A stretch of DNA of 33,723 bases from Clostridia bacterium (GCA_017500855.1 JAFVYC010000001.1:1-33723), one strand, 5' to 3'. Shown: positions 1 to 7,832, numbered from the stretch's first letter. A program made the numbers and translations. Notes: generated by a model from the letters alone, not told the origin.

Positions 1-164
1 CTACACACTATATGGAAGAAGCCGAAGCGCTTTCCGATCGCATAGGCATTATGAAAAACGTAAAACTCCTTGCAGTAGGAACGGTAGAAGAATTAAACGA
101 GAGGGCAGAAACAAACGACTTTGAAACGGCGTTCGTTTCTATCGTAAAGGAGGGTGTGGTATGA
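1..164 (+). CDS. ABC transporter ATP-binding protein, C-terminal end (partial)
   Basis: The frame starting at base 3 is open from the window edge to a TGA at 162-164. Its first visible residues, THYMEEAEALSDRIGIM, are the H-loop and following segment of the drug- or Na+-export class of ABC ATPases; the His is the switch histidine that contacts the ATP gamma-phosphate. About 53 C-terminal residues are present and the Walker motifs lie outside the window. The stop overlaps the start of the next gene (ATGA), so the two are translationally coupled and form one exporter. Codon use is richer in ATA, TTA and CTA than in later genes. The substrate cannot be told. Confidence 0.9.
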   Translation, partial: THYMEEAEALSDRIGIMKNVKLLAVGTVEELNERAETNDFETAFVSIVKEGVV

Positions 165-892
165 GAATGATTACTTTTGCCAAAAGATGTACGAAGGAAA
201 TCTTGCGTGATCCAATCAACCTCGTATTCGGTTTGGGATTTCCGTTGGTACTACTGTTGCTTCTCAGTGCTATACAAGCAAACATACCGGCAAGCCTGTT
301 TGAAATTGACACATTAACTCCCGGTATTACCGTGTTTGGATTGTCGTTTATGACGTTGTTCTCGGCAACGCTAGTTGCTAAAGACCGTGAAAGCGCACTC
401 TTACAAAGACTATACACAACTCCTCTTACGGGATTTGATTTTATATTGGGATATATGCTTCCGTTTTTGCCCATTGCTCTCGGGCAGACGGTTATCTGCT
501 ACGTTGTTGCCATTCCTTTGGGACTTACGCTCAGCGTGAACATTATTTATTCGGTTATCGGTATAATACCTATGGCTGTATTCAATATTGCGCTTGGACT
601 TTTGTGCGGTAGTGTTTTGGGTGTCAAGCAGGTTAGTGGCATCTGCGGAGCATTGCTTACAAATGTCTCTGCGTGGCTTTCGGGCGTGTGGTTCGATTTG
701 AATCTTGTGGGTGGAGCCTTTGTGAAAATAGCCAATACTCTCCCATTCGTTCACGCAGTAGAAATGGAAAAAGCGTTGTTTAGCGGAGACTTCGGGATTG
801 CAACAACACATATTTTGCCTATTGTTCTGTATAGTGTAGCAATAACGGTGATAGCCGTGTTATGTTTCCTCAGACAAATGAAAAAGCAATAA
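161..892 (+). CDS. ABC-2 type transporter permease
   Basis: This 243-residue integral membrane protein has about six hydrophobic segments and the layout of the ABC2_membrane family. A short cytosolic N-terminus (ILRDP, the usual amphipathic entry) leads to the first helix. The segment AKDRESALLQRLYTTPLTGFDF, around residues 73-94, matches the conserved cytosolic loop of this family that docks on the ATPase (R-E-x-G/A-x-L-x-R-L-x-x-x-P). The start ATG overlaps the stop of the ATPase gene, and AAGGAGGG at 147-154 is a good ribosome binding site. It pairs with the upstream ATPase as an exporter of unknown substrate, plausibly a drug, peptide or ion. Leu and Ile codons (several TTA, CTA and ATA) differ from the rest of the window, which fits recent acquisition or a different expression class. 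Confidence 0.9.
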   Translation: MRMITFAKRCTKEILRDPINLVFGLGFPLVLLLLLSAIQANIPASLFEIDTLTPGITVFGLSFMTLFSATLVAKDRESALLQRLYTTPLTGFDFILGYMLPFLPIALGQTVICYVVAIPLGLTLSVNIIYSVIGIIPMAVFNIALGLLCGSVLGVKQVSGICGALLTNVSAWLSGVWFDLNLVGGAFVKIANTLPFVHAVEMEKALFSGDFGIATTHILPIVLYSVAITVIAVLCFLRQMKKQ

Positions 893-1028
893 TGATTTTA
901 ATAGACATGCTCTATACCGTACTAACTTGGACGACTAGACGAATAGTTAAATCTAAAACCGGCACAAAAATCCCATCCGTTTTTTGACCTAACTCAGCCG
1001 TGTTCCTATTCACCTATTGCTCACAAAA

Positions 1029-1062
1029 AAGATAACCCTAAAATTGGGTTGTCTTTTTTTTT
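1029..1062 (+). terminator. Intrinsic terminator after the ABC transporter genes
   Basis: A 10-bp stem (AAGATAACCC with GGGTTGTCTT, one G-U pair) with a 7-nt loop is followed by a run of about nine T. Confidence 0.85.
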
Positions 1063-1064
1063 CT

Positions 1065-1127
1065 CGCTGGGCGTTCGCTACGCTCGGCAACAGTTCCAAC
1101 CGCTGGGCGTTGGCTACGGTTTGCAAC
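1065..1127 (+). repeat. 27-bp imperfect direct repeat, two copies
   Basis: Copies at 1065-1091 and 1101-1127 match at 23 of 27 positions and share CGCTGGGCGTT and GCTACG. They start 36 bp apart. The function is unknown; they directly follow the terminator of the compositionally distinct ABC genes. Confidence 0.7.
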
Positions 1128-1208
1128 GTCTCAAAAGTTCTTTGTTGAGTTTTTGCTAGCATACCGTGTGTGTTTTAGATGCGCATTCGTTTTTTTTTGC
1201 GATGGGTA

Positions 1209-1237
1209 TTGAAATTTGTGCGTGGATGTGTTATAAT
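1209..1237 (+). promoter_or_regulatory. Sigma-A type promoter of the lipoprotein gene
   Basis: TTGAAA (1209-1214), a 17-nt spacer and TATAAT (1232-1237), with a TG extended -10 element just before it. Confidence 0.8.
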
Positions 1238-1327
1238 ACAAAAAAAACGGCAAAAGTGGTGTGTTTTTTTGAACCCATGCAACAAAAATTGCCGTTCAAA
1301 CGTTAAATATGCAAGGAGGAAAAAAAT

Positions 1328-1765
1328 ATGAAAAGAAATTTGTTTATAGTTGCAATGTGTGTTGCTTTGATTTTGGTTTTTGTTGGTTGCCAACCGCAAG
1401 TTGTCACCGTCTATCAGGCAATACACGAAATTGGCACGGGATTGGAAGCAGTTGACAATTCAGACAACTACGATTTGGATGCTCGATTCAAGTGTTTCCA
1501 AATGTTCCAACTTGGTGGTGACTGTACGCTACATCTCCAGGCAACAACCGGAATTGTATCCTACTACTTTGTTGCCACGGAAAATTCGGACGGGTCCGCA
1601 AGTTGTGAATTGAAGGGGATCTACGTCTACGAGGTGGGAGACATTGCTTTTGGCGAAATCAGAGGTGACCGTCTTGCTGAATACGTGGACAAACTGAACT
1701 TCACGTTGGTGTTGGAAAACAACGTTGTCACTTCCCACGACCTGCCACAACTCATTGTTGAGTAG
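1328..1765 (+). CDS. Small putative lipoprotein of unknown function
   Basis: The 145-residue product begins MKRN, continues with a hydrophobic stretch and then reaches VFVGC. This is a slightly non-canonical lipobox (Phe at -3) with Cys21 as the likely lipidated residue, so the mature protein would be anchored to the outer face of the membrane. The remainder is hydrophilic and probably a beta-rich domain; Cys58, Cys68 and Cys95 could form disulfides. I recognise no family. The start is set by AAGGAGGAAAA immediately upstream. The gene is monocistronic, with its own consensus promoter and terminator, which suggests independent and perhaps fairly strong expression. Alternatives are a secreted protein with a non-cleaved anchor or a lineage-specific protein. 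Confidence 0.8.
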   Translation: MKRNLFIVAMCVALILVFVGCQPQVVTVYQAIHEIGTGLEAVDNSDNYDLDARFKCFQMFQLGGDCTLHLQATTGIVSYYFVATENSDGSASCELKGIYVYEVGDIAFGEIRGDRLAEYVDKLNFTLVLENNVVTSHDLPQLIVE

Positions 1766-1802
1766 AATGCACAGCACGCCATTTGATGGCGCAAAACAAA
1801 GG

Positions 1803-1829
1803 AAAATGCCCCTTGTGGGCATTTTTTTT
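1803..1829 (+). terminator. Intrinsic terminator after the lipoprotein gene
   Basis: AAAATGCCC pairs with GGGCATTTT around a CTTGT loop, followed by a T run. Confidence 0.85.
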
Positions 1830-2148
1830 GCGTCCATGGTTGTTGGCTTGTGTTTGTAGCGTTGCCGATTGCCGTTGTCACTCTTTTGAAAAGGGCAAAA
1901 AATGCAATTTGCGCAATCTTTTGGTTGGAGAAAAGGCGTCAATTGCGAACAATCTTTCCGAGTGTACATTTTTGAACAAAACGGCACCTATTTTGGGCAA
2001 AAAGTGCAATTTTTTGCGATATTTGTGCAATTTTTTATGTAAAAATTCTTGAAAATTTGCGCCATTTACGCTATAATATTTGCAAATGGTTCCCGATGGG
2101 CAACCGTCGCACGGAACTTTTGCTTACAAAAAGAAAAGGAGAAACAAA
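1830..2148. other. Non-coding interval upstream of the M13 peptidase gene
   Basis: I see no supported gene. Repeated GTGCAATTTTTTG-like words occur at about 1890-2035. The only clear element is the promoter at 2049-2077. Confidence 0.5.
2049..2077 (+). promoter_or_regulatory. Sigma-A type promoter of the M13 peptidase gene
   Basis: TTGAAA (2049-2054), a 17-nt spacer and TATAAT (2072-2077). Transcription would start near 2084, which rules out the in-frame ATG triplets around 2080-2090 as starts. Confidence 0.8.
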
Positions 2149-4047
2149 ATGGAAAAAATTCGTATTCAAGACGACCTGTATACGTTTGTCAACCAAGAAG
2201 CAATTGAACAACTTGTCATCCCCGACGATATGCCAACGGTGGGTGGCTTCACATCCTTGTCTATCGACGTGGAAAAACTTATGATTGGCGAATTCAATCA
2301 AATGACTTCCAGCGGAAACTACCCCAACGAATATCTTCAAAGGGCTTGCACTTTGTACAAGGCTGCAAAGAACGTAAAAAGAAAGGCAAAGCACGGCATT
2401 GCACCTGCTTTGAAGTATCTCAAACCCATCACACAACTGGACAGCATCAAAACTTTCAACAGCAAACTCGACAAGCTTGTTATTGAAGGTTTGCCACTTC
2501 CTTTCGACATTGGCGTGGACACCGACATGAAGGACACTTCCCGCCACTGCGTGATGATTCAAGGCCCAAGAGTTATTTTGCCGGACGTTACCTACTACAA
2601 GGAAGGTATGGAACAACAAAAACAAGCAATTCTTGCAATGTGGGCTAACATGGCTCAACTTGTGCTTGCAAAAACCGATTTGACGGCAGAGCAACAAGCG
2701 CAATACATTCAAGACACGCTTGCTTTCGACGAAATCATCTCCAAGTACGTAAAGAGCCAACAAGAATGGTCGGAGTACGTAAAAATGTACAACCCAACCA
2801 AAACAACCAAGGTTTGCGCATTGATGAAGCCTGTTTCCTTCCGCATGTTGCTCAAGCACTTGTTTGGCGAAGTTCCACAAACCATCATCGTTACCGAACC
2901 AAGGTTCTTCAAGGCTTTCTCCGAAGTGTTCAACGAACAAACATTCCAACTCTACGTTCACTGGGCGTACGTAACAGGCCTTCTTGGTTGCTGTTCCTTG
3001 CTCAGCGAAGAATTGCGTGATATCGGTGGAATGTACCGTCGTGCGCTTTCCGGCATTGCTTCTGCAGCGCCTGTAGAAAAGTTTGCATACCAACTTGCAT
3101 CCGGAATGTACTCCGAACCTGTTGGTTTGTACTACGGACAAAAGTACTTTGGCGAAGAAGCAAAGAAAGACATTGTTGAAATCACAAAGCAAATTGTAGA
3201 AACCTACAAAGAACGCATTTTGAACAACGATTTCTTGGAAGAAGCAACCAAGCAAAAGGCTGTGTTGAAACTTTCCAAAATTGGCATCAAAATGGGCTAC
3301 CCCGACAAGGTTAGAGATTTGTACCAAAAACTTGTTTTCAACGAAAGACACAGTTTGTTCGAAATGGTGCACAGCTTGAGAAAAATTCGCACTTTGGATA
3401 ACCTCTCCAAACTCAACAAGCCTGTAAACCACGAAAACTGGGCAATGCCCGGCCACATGGTAAACGCTTGCTACGATCCATTTGCCAACGACGTAACTTT
3501 CCCTGCTGCAATTTTGCAACCACCGTTCTACTCCATCAAGCAAACACGTAGCCAAAACTTGGGTGGCATTGGCGCAGTAATTGGCCACGAAATCTCCCAC
3601 GCATTCGACAGCAACGGCGCAAGTTGCGACGAAAACGGCAACTTGGCAAACTGGTGGACAAAGGCCGATTCCCGCAAGTTCCAAGCAAAAATCAAGGCAA
3701 TGATCAAGGAATTCGACGGCATTGAACTTCCTTGGGGCAAGTGCAACGGCGAATTCACCGTTAGCGAAAACATTGCCGACAACGGCGGTATGGCAGTTAC
3801 GCTTCACATCATGTCCAACATGGAAGGCGCAAACTTCGAAGAATACTTCCACAACTGGGCACGTGTTTGGTGCATGAAGGCAAAGCCCGAGTACCTTCAA
3901 TTGTTGCTTCGTGTTGACGTTCACGGACCTGCAATGCTTCGTGCAAACATGCAACCACGCAACTTCCCCGAATGGTACAGCACATTCAACGTCAAGAAAA
4001 CAGACAAAATGTACCTTGCTCCATCCAAGCGTGTGGTTATTTGGTAA
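2149..4047 (+). CDS. pepO: M13 family zinc metallopeptidase (PepO/neprilysin-like)
   Basis: The 632-residue product is a gluzincin endopeptidase of family M13. The zinc motif HEISH is at residues 480-484 (His480 and His484 ligands, Glu481 catalytic) and the third ligand lies in ENIADNGG (Glu540, with Asp544). The upstream VNACYDP block matches the family's substrate-binding NAxY element, and the C-terminus KRVVIW matches the usual KRCxVW ending with Val in place of Cys. There is no signal peptide or membrane helix, so it is cytosolic like lactic acid bacterial PepO and probably degrades oligopeptides. The start at 2149 is preferred over upstream in-frame ATGs because AAAAGGAG precedes it. It is monocistronic between its own promoter and terminator. 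Confidence 0.93.
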   Translation: MEKIRIQDDLYTFVNQEAIEQLVIPDDMPTVGGFTSLSIDVEKLMIGEFNQMTSSGNYPNEYLQRACTLYKAAKNVKRKAKHGIAPALKYLKPITQLDSIKTFNSKLDKLVIEGLPLPFDIGVDTDMKDTSRHCVMIQGPRVILPDVTYYKEGMEQQKQAILAMWANMAQLVLAKTDLTAEQQAQYIQDTLAFDEIISKYVKSQQEWSEYVKMYNPTKTTKVCALMKPVSFRMLLKHLFGEVPQTIIVTEPRFFKAFSEVFNEQTFQLYVHWAYVTGLLGCCSLLSEELRDIGGMYRRALSGIASAAPVEKFAYQLASGMYSEPVGLYYGQKYFGEEAKKDIVEITKQIVETYKERILNNDFLEEATKQKAVLKLSKIGIKMGYPDKVRDLYQKLVFNERHSLFEMVHSLRKIRTLDNLSKLNKPVNHENWAMPGHMVNACYDPFANDVTFPAAILQPPFYSIKQTRSQNLGGIGAVIGHEISHAFDSNGASCDENGNLANWWTKADSRKFQAKIKAMIKEFDGIELPWGKCNGEFTVSENIADNGGMAVTLHIMSNMEGANFEEYFHNWARVWCMKAKPEYLQLLLRVDVHGPAMLRANMQPRNFPEWYSTFNVKKTDKMYLAPSKRVVIW

Positions 4048-4060
4048 CAACAAAACAACA

Positions 4061-4091
4061 AGAAGTCCATTAGCAATGGGCTTCTTTTTTT
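4061..4091 (+). terminator. Intrinsic terminator after the M13 peptidase gene
   Basis: An 11-bp stem (AGAAGTCCATT with AATGGGCTTCT, one U-G pair) with a 3-nt loop is followed by seven T. Confidence 0.88.
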
Positions 4092-4464
4092 GTGCAATTT
4101 TGGCTTTTTGGCAAGGAGTGTGCTTGTGCTACGCAACAGTTGCAATTTGCTGTTTTTCGCACCCGTGTTGCGTTTTTTGCGCTTTCGGGCGTATGGCAAG
4201 GAATGTGGCAAAACCGCACAAAACACGCACACGTGGTTGCGTTTTCGTTGTCAAAACGGTGTTTCGGCGTGTGCGTTATTGGCAAGCGCCTAGTGTGGGC
4301 GCAAAGATAAGCAACTTTTTGTGGCAATGGATGGCAAAAACACGCACACGTGGTTGCGTTTTTCAAGCAAAGAGCCTGTTTTGGCAACCTTTGGCAAGTT
4401 CCGTTTGCTTTTGAACGACGTGTGTTCAGTTTGTTGCTTGTGGCGAAAAACAAAACCCCGTGTG
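4092..4464. other. Gene-free interval with repeated hairpins
   Basis: Several open frames overlap here on both strands, but none has a ribosome binding site, recognisable domain or sensible composition, so I see no gene. The interval contains the two 26-bp repeats at 4220 and 4337. Confidence 0.55.
4220..4362 (+). repeat. 26-bp perfect direct repeat able to form hairpins, two copies
   Basis: Identical copies lie at 4220-4245 and 4337-4362 (core ACACGCACACGTGGTTGCGT). Each can fold as ACGCA/TGCGT extended by AAAA/TTTT across one bulged base, with CACGTGGT in the loop, which resembles a bidirectional terminator. The flanks are unrelated. Confidence 0.75.
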
Positions 4465-4502
4465 CAAAAAAAAAGCAAACACCGTGCCGTCACGGTGCTT
4501 GC
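4465..4502 (-). terminator. Intrinsic terminator of cdd (minus strand)
   Basis: Read on the minus strand, a 12-bp stem GCAAGCACCGTG with CACGGTGTTTGC (one G-U pair) and an ACGG loop is followed by nine T. Confidence 0.85.
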
Positions 4503-4538
4503 TCTTGTTGTGTAGATATTGAGTTGAAAAGTGGTGCG

Positions 4539-4958
4539 CTACTCGCCCTTCAATGGCAGGCTGACAAGTGGCATGATTTCCGCAAGGGTGTACACCTTGT
4601 AGTCGTCGTAGCTTCTTGCAAGAATAATTTCAAAGTCGCTTTGGCAAAACTCCGTCATCACTTGACGGCACACTCCGCACGGTGGGCAAAAATCTCCTTC
4701 GCCAATGGGTGTGTCCTTGTCGTTGCCAACAATTGCAATGGCAACGAAGTTGCGTTCGCCTTCGCTCACAGCCTTGAAAAATGCCGTTCTTTCGGCGCAG
4801 TTTGTGGGGGAAAAGGTGGAACTTTCTATGTTGCAACCACGGTAGATTTTGCCTTCCTTGGTGAGCAATGCTGCGCCAACTGCCCAATGGGAGTAGGGAA
4901 TGTACGCCATTTTTTGCGCTTCGTAGGCTTCTTTTACCAAAAGTTTGTAGTCTGTCAT
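4539..4958 (-). CDS. cdd: Cytidine deaminase
   Basis: The 139-residue product hydrolyses cytidine and deoxycytidine to uridine and deoxyuridine in pyrimidine salvage. The zinc and catalytic signatures are intact: NCAER with Cys54 as ligand and Glu56 as proton shuttle, and PCGVCRQ with ligands Cys94 and Cys97. Length and motifs fit the small homotetrameric class with three Cys ligands. The start is taken at MTDYKLL because GGAGG lies 6 nt upstream on the minus strand (4965-4969); the frame runs further upstream but without support. It is the only gene of its transcript, with its own promoter (4995-5023) and terminator (4465-4502), facing the opposite way to its neighbours. Confidence 0.95.
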   Translation of the reverse strand: MTDYKLLVKEAYEAQKMAYIPYSHWAVGAALLTKEGKIYRGCNIESSTFSPTNCAERTAFFKAVSEGERNFVAIAIVGNDKDTPIGEGDFCPPCGVCRQVMTEFCQSDFEIILARSYDDYKVYTLAEIMPLVSLPLKGE

Positions 4959-4994
4959 GGAACACCTCCGGGGGATTGCGTTTTTGGGAACTAC

Positions 4995-5023
4995 ATTGTA
5001 TACCAACTTGCAGGTTTTGTCAA
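4995..5023 (-). promoter_or_regulatory. Sigma-A type promoter of cdd
   Basis: On the minus strand: TTGACA (5023-5018), a 17-nt spacer and TACAAT (5000-4995). Confidence 0.82.
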
Positions 5024-5276
5024 TAGCCATTGCAATTTTTGTTTGCAAAGTTCATTGGATTTTTTCTTTTGATGGCAAATTGCAAAAAATTTTGTCAAAA
5101 ATTCGTTTTGCAGTTTTTTGCCCTTTTGTTGGTGCGAAATTTGCAAAACGCAGGCTGTGTTTTTCCCATCAACAAGCCTTGAGTTTTTGCATTGCATTTG
5201 CAAGGTTTTGGCGAATTTTTTGCAATTGCCACTTGCAACAATTTTGCGCAAAAACAGGGGAAAAGTTGCCATTTGG

Positions 5277-5305
5277 TTGCAAAATTGCCCGTTTTGTGGT
5301 ATAAT
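5277..5305 (+). promoter_or_regulatory. Possible distal promoter upstream of rpmG
   Basis: TTGCAA (5277-5282), a 17-nt spacer and TATAAT (5300-5305). It would give a leader of about 200 nt before rpmG, unless it ends early at the weak hairpin and T5 run near 5340. Confidence 0.55.
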
Positions 5306-5401
5306 TTGAGCATAGAAACCCACTTGCAACGGTGGTAGGCTTTTTGGGCAAAATTCCTTGCAAAAAAGTGCAAAAATATGTGGCAAAATGCGTGAAATCC
5401 G

Positions 5402-5430
5402 TTGACATCATTGCCAAGATGTGGTATTAT
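5402..5430 (+). promoter_or_regulatory. Main promoter of the rpmG-secE-nusG-ribosomal protein cluster
   Basis: TTGACA (5402-5407), a 17-nt spacer and TATTAT (5425-5430), about 80 nt upstream of rpmG. Confidence 0.8.
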
Positions 5431-5517
5431 ATTCTAGCACTTCTATACGGGGGTGTAATTTTTTGCGTGCAAAAAAGTCCCTCCGTAGGAATTTTTCACA
5501 ATTACAGGAGATTTATT

Positions 5518-5685
5518 ATGGCAGCGAAGAAAGGTAACAGAGTTAAGGTTGTTCTTGCTTGCACAGAATGCAAACAACGCAACTACGACACTTACAAAAA
5601 CGGCAAAACAACAACAGAAAGACTTGAATTCCACAAGTACTGCAGATTCTGCAAAAAACACACTGCTCACAAGGAATCAAAGTAA
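5518..5685 (+). CDS. rpmG: 50S ribosomal protein L33
   Basis: This 55-residue basic protein is the zinc-binding (C+) form of L33: CTEC (Cys15, Cys18) and CRFC (Cys42, Cys45) form the ribbon. It sits on the large subunit near the E site. The start ATG follows ACAGGAG; the frame is open further upstream, but a longer N-terminus would be atypical. It is the first gene of the classic Firmicutes rpmG-secE-nusG transcript, 12 nt before secE. Confidence 0.95.
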   Translation: MAAKKGNRVKVVLACTECKQRNYDTYKNGKTTTERLEFHKYCRFCKKHTAHKESK

Positions 5686-5697
5686 GGGAGAATCACA

Positions 5698-5907
5698 ATG
5701 GCTACTAAGAAACAAAACATTTTCAAAAGGCTTGGTAACTTTTTTGTTAAAAGTTGGAGCGAATTGAAAAAGGTATCTTGGCCTACTGCTAAGACAGTTG
5801 CAAAAAACACAGGTATCGTTTTGCTTGTAGTTTTGTTCTTTGCACTTCTGCTTCTTGGTGTAGACACAGGTTTCATGTACCTTATCAAACTTATTTCTAA
5901 TTTGTAA
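5698..5907 (+). CDS. secE: Preprotein translocase subunit SecE
   Basis: The 69-residue single-span protein belongs to the short Gram-positive SecE class. A basic, amphipathic N-terminal segment with the conserved ELKKVSWP motif (about residues 21-28) lies on the cytosolic face and clamps SecY. One transmembrane helix follows (about residues 40-65). It is the essential gamma subunit of the SecYEG channel. AAGGGAGAATCACA gives a good ribosome binding site. It is flanked by rpmG and nusG in the canonical order. Confidence 0.95.
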   Translation: MATKKQNIFKRLGNFFVKSWSELKKVSWPTAKTVAKNTGIVLLVVLFFALLLLGVDTGFMYLIKLISNL

Positions 5908-5912
5908 GAACT

Positions 5913-6464
5913 ATGGCAGAAAACAACAGCGCAAAGTGGTACATCCTTCACACTTATTCCGAGTACGAAAGTCTTGTCAAAACCAACATTGAACAAATGG
6001 TGGAAAACGGTGGCTTGCAAGACAAAATTTTGGACATCAAAATTTTGACGGAAACTCGCATCGACGACAAGAACGGCAAAAAGAAGGCGTACGAAGCAAA
6101 AATTATGCCTTGCTATGTGTTCATCAAGTTGGTGTACTCTTCTCAACTTTGGTTCATGCTGACAAACGTTCGTGGCGTAACAGGTTTTGTTGGCCCAAAC
6201 GGCAAAGCATGGCCCTTGGACGACGACGAAGTGAAACGTTTGCGTTTGGAAGAGTACGTTGTCAACTTCGACATGGTTGTGGGCGACAATGTAACAGTTG
6301 TAAGCGGACCGTTTGAAGGTTTGGTTGGCGTTATCAGCGCAATCGACCGTGACCATCAAAAGGCAAAAGTACTGTTGAACATGTTCGGCAGAGAAACTTC
6401 TGTAGACATGGACTTTGTTCAACTGGAAAAAATTGACAATCCCGTTATTGTGACCGAAGAATAG
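5913..6464 (+). CDS. nusG: Transcription termination/antitermination factor NusG
   Basis: The 183-residue product has the NGN domain ([11 protein letters not shown] at residues 9-19, through [10 protein letters not shown] and RGVTGFVG) and a C-terminal KOW domain ([19 protein letters not shown], about residues 129-147). NusG binds RNA polymerase across the cleft and affects pausing, termination and coupling to translation. No clear Shine-Dalgarno precedes the ATG; only 5 nt separate it from the secE stop, so it is probably translated by re-initiation after secE. Length and domain order are normal for Firmicutes. Confidence 0.95.
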   Translation: MAENNSAKWYILHTYSEYESLVKTNIEQMVENGGLQDKILDIKILTETRIDDKNGKKKAYEAKIMPCYVFIKLVYSSQLWFMLTNVRGVTGFVGPNGKAWPLDDDEVKRLRLEEYVVNFDMVVGDNVTVVSGPFEGLVGVISAIDRDHQKAKVLLNMFGRETSVDMDFVQLEKIDNPVIVTEE

Positions 6465-6510
6465 TTTTTGGCGCAAAACGTTTTGTATGTCGCCCGAGCG
6501 ACACTAAATC

Positions 6511-6555
6511 TCGGGATGGGAGAACGCAACAAGGGTTGTGTTCGATAAACCACGA
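6511..6555 (+). promoter_or_regulatory. Candidate L1-binding autoregulatory leader of rplK-rplA
   Basis: In the nusG-rplK gap, UCGGG (6511-6515) can pair with CC-A-CGA (6550-6555). This encloses an asymmetric loop with GAUGGGAG on one side and GAUAAA on the other, closed by a 9-bp hairpin (GAACGCAAC with GUUGUGUUC, AAGG loop). This resembles the ribosomal protein L1 site in 23S rRNA and in rplKA leaders of other bacteria, where L1 represses its own operon. A competing CCCGAG/CTCGGG hairpin (6493-6515) lies just upstream. Confidence 0.62.
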
Positions 6556-6577
6556 AAAATCTAGGAGGAAATCTAAC

Positions 6578-7003
6578 ATGGCAAAGAAAGTAACGGCAGT
6601 TGTAAAACTTCAACTCCCTGCTGGTAAGGCTACACCGGCTCCACCGGTTGGTTCTGCTCTTGGTCCTCACGGTATCAACATTCCCGGTTTCACCAAGGAC
6701 TTCAACGCAAAAACAGCAGACAAAGCAGGTCTCATCATCCCTGTAATTGTAACAATCTATCAAGATCACAGTTTCACGTTCATCTTGAAGACTCCCCCAG
6801 CACCTGTTCTCATCAAAAAGGCTTGTGGCATTGACAAAGCAAGTTCCACACCTAACAAAACAAAGGTTGCAAAAATCACACACGCTCAAATCGAAGAAAT
6901 TGCAAAACTCAAGATGGTAGACTTGAACGCTAGCTCCTTGGAAACAGCATGCTCTATGATTGCAGGCACTGCTCGTAGTATGGGCATTGTGGTAGAAGGT
7001 TAA
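6578..7003 (+). CDS. rplK: 50S ribosomal protein L11
   Basis: The 141-residue product has exactly the usual L11 length. The N-terminal domain ([22 protein letters not shown] with the proline-rich thiostrepton-contact region) and C-terminal RNA-binding domain (about residues 70-141, ending SMGIVVEG) are complete. L11 binds the GTPase-associated centre of 23S rRNA with the L10-L12 stalk. TAGGAGGA 10 nt upstream fixes the start. A short leader with a possible L1 site separates it from nusG. Confidence 0.97.
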   Translation: MAKKVTAVVKLQLPAGKATPAPPVGSALGPHGINIPGFTKDFNAKTADKAGLIIPVIVTIYQDHSFTFILKTPPAPVLIKKACGIDKASSTPNKTKVAKITHAQIEEIAKLKMVDLNASSLETACSMIAGTARSMGIVVEG

Positions 7004-7014
7004 GGAGGCTACAA

Positions 7015-7698
7015 ATGGGTAAGAAATATGTTGACGCTTTGAAGAAAATTGACAAAACAAAGCAATACGATATGGCAGAAGCAATTGAAAAGGCTCTTGA
7101 AATTGCAACTGCAAAATTCGACGAAACTCTTGAACTTCACGTAAAACTTGGCGTAGACAGCCGTCACGCAGACCAACAAGTTCGTGGTGTTGTAGTTCTT
7201 CCCAACGGCACAGGCAAAACTGTTCGTGTTTTGGTAATCGCAAAGGGCGCAAAGGCAGACGAAGCAACTGCTGCTGGCGCAGATTTTGTTGGTGCAGAAG
7301 AATACATCGAAAAGATTCAAAAAGAAAACTGGTTCGGTTTTGACGTACTTATCACAACTCCCGACATGATGGGTCTTGTTGGTCGTATGGGTAAACTTCT
7401 TGGTCCAAAGGGTTTGATGCCCAACCCCAAGAGCGGAACAGTAACAATGGACGTTGCAAAAGCAATTTCCGACGTAAAAGCCGGTAAAGTAGAATACCGT
7501 GTTGACAAACAATCCATTTGTCACGTTATCTTCGGCAAAAAGAGCTTCGGCAAAGAAAAGCTTTTGGAAAACGTAACAACAGTTATGGATGCCATCATCA
7601 AGGCAAAACCTGCTGCTGCAAAGGGTACCTACCTCAAGAGCGTTGCAATTGCAACAACAATGGGCCCCGGCATCAAGGTAAACTACAGAGCAAACTAG
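7015..7698 (+). CDS. rplA: 50S ribosomal protein L1
   Basis: The 227-residue product is a full-length L1, the mobile E-site stalk protein and the probable translational repressor of rplK-rplA. The conserved [18 protein letters not shown] signature (about residues 126-143) and the terminal PGIKV strand are intact. It starts 11 nt after rplK and is preceded by AAGGAGG, so the two are co-translated as a pair. Confidence 0.97.
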   Translation: MGKKYVDALKKIDKTKQYDMAEAIEKALEIATAKFDETLELHVKLGVDSRHADQQVRGVVVLPNGTGKTVRVLVIAKGAKADEATAAGADFVGAEEYIEKIQKENWFGFDVLITTPDMMGLVGRMGKLLGPKGLMPNPKSGTVTMDVAKAISDVKAGKVEYRVDKQSICHVIFGKKSFGKEKLLENVTTVMDAIIKAKPAAAKGTYLKSVAIATTMGPGIKVNYRAN

Positions 7699-7734
7699 TT
7701 CTGTAACAAACAACTAAATAAACCCTTATAACCG

Positions 7735-7832
7735 TTCCAAAGACAGCAAGTAACAGTAAATCTTGCCGAGGTGCAGTTGGTTGGTCGAAAGACTTCCTTC
7801 CCTTGTGCTTAGTCTACGGTACAAGGGTTTTT
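7735..7832 (+). promoter_or_regulatory. L10 leader with transcription attenuator
   Basis: The rplA-rplJ gap contains the characteristic L10(L12)4 binding element: AGACAGCAAG (7741-7750) facing CTTGCCGAGGTG (7762-7773). A terminator hairpin follows (CCCTTGT 7800-7806 with ACAAGGG 7821-7827, then seven T). In Firmicutes the L10-L12 complex binds this leader and controls rplJL expression. The element lies 33 nt before rplJ. Confidence 0.82.

Larger units (their letters stand above)
893..1327. other. Non-coding interval between the ABC permease and lipoprotein genes
   Basis: No convincing gene is seen here. The interval holds the ABC terminator (1029-1062), a 27-bp imperfect direct repeat (1065-1127) and the promoter and leader of the lipoprotein gene. 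The leader can form an 8-bp hairpin (AACGGCAA 1246-1253 with TTGCCGTT 1289-1296) that ends 17 nt before the ribosome binding site. Confidence 0.6.
5024..5517. other. Non-coding interval between divergent cdd and rpmG
   Basis: The interval is AT-rich and dense in TTGCAA words. It carries the cdd promoter and two plus-strand promoters in series (5277-5305 and 5402-5430). No RNA gene or coding region is recognisable. Confidence 0.5.

Noticed and set aside
1783..2052. 89-codon plus-strand frame after the lipoprotein
   Set aside because: It begins inside the terminator region of the lipoprotein gene, lacks a ribosome binding site and has no domain-like sequence.
2071..4053. 660-codon minus-strand frame opposite the M13 peptidase
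   Set aside because: Mirror frame of a strongly biased gene; composition (Cys, His and Phe rich) is not protein-like.
4220..4362. CRISPR-like array
   Set aside because: Only two repeats with one spacer of unlike size (91 bp) and no cas genes.
4090..4515. Several short overlapping frames between pepO and cdd
   Set aside because: No ribosome binding sites, Cys/Arg/Phe-rich translations, and they cross the cdd terminator and the hairpin repeats.
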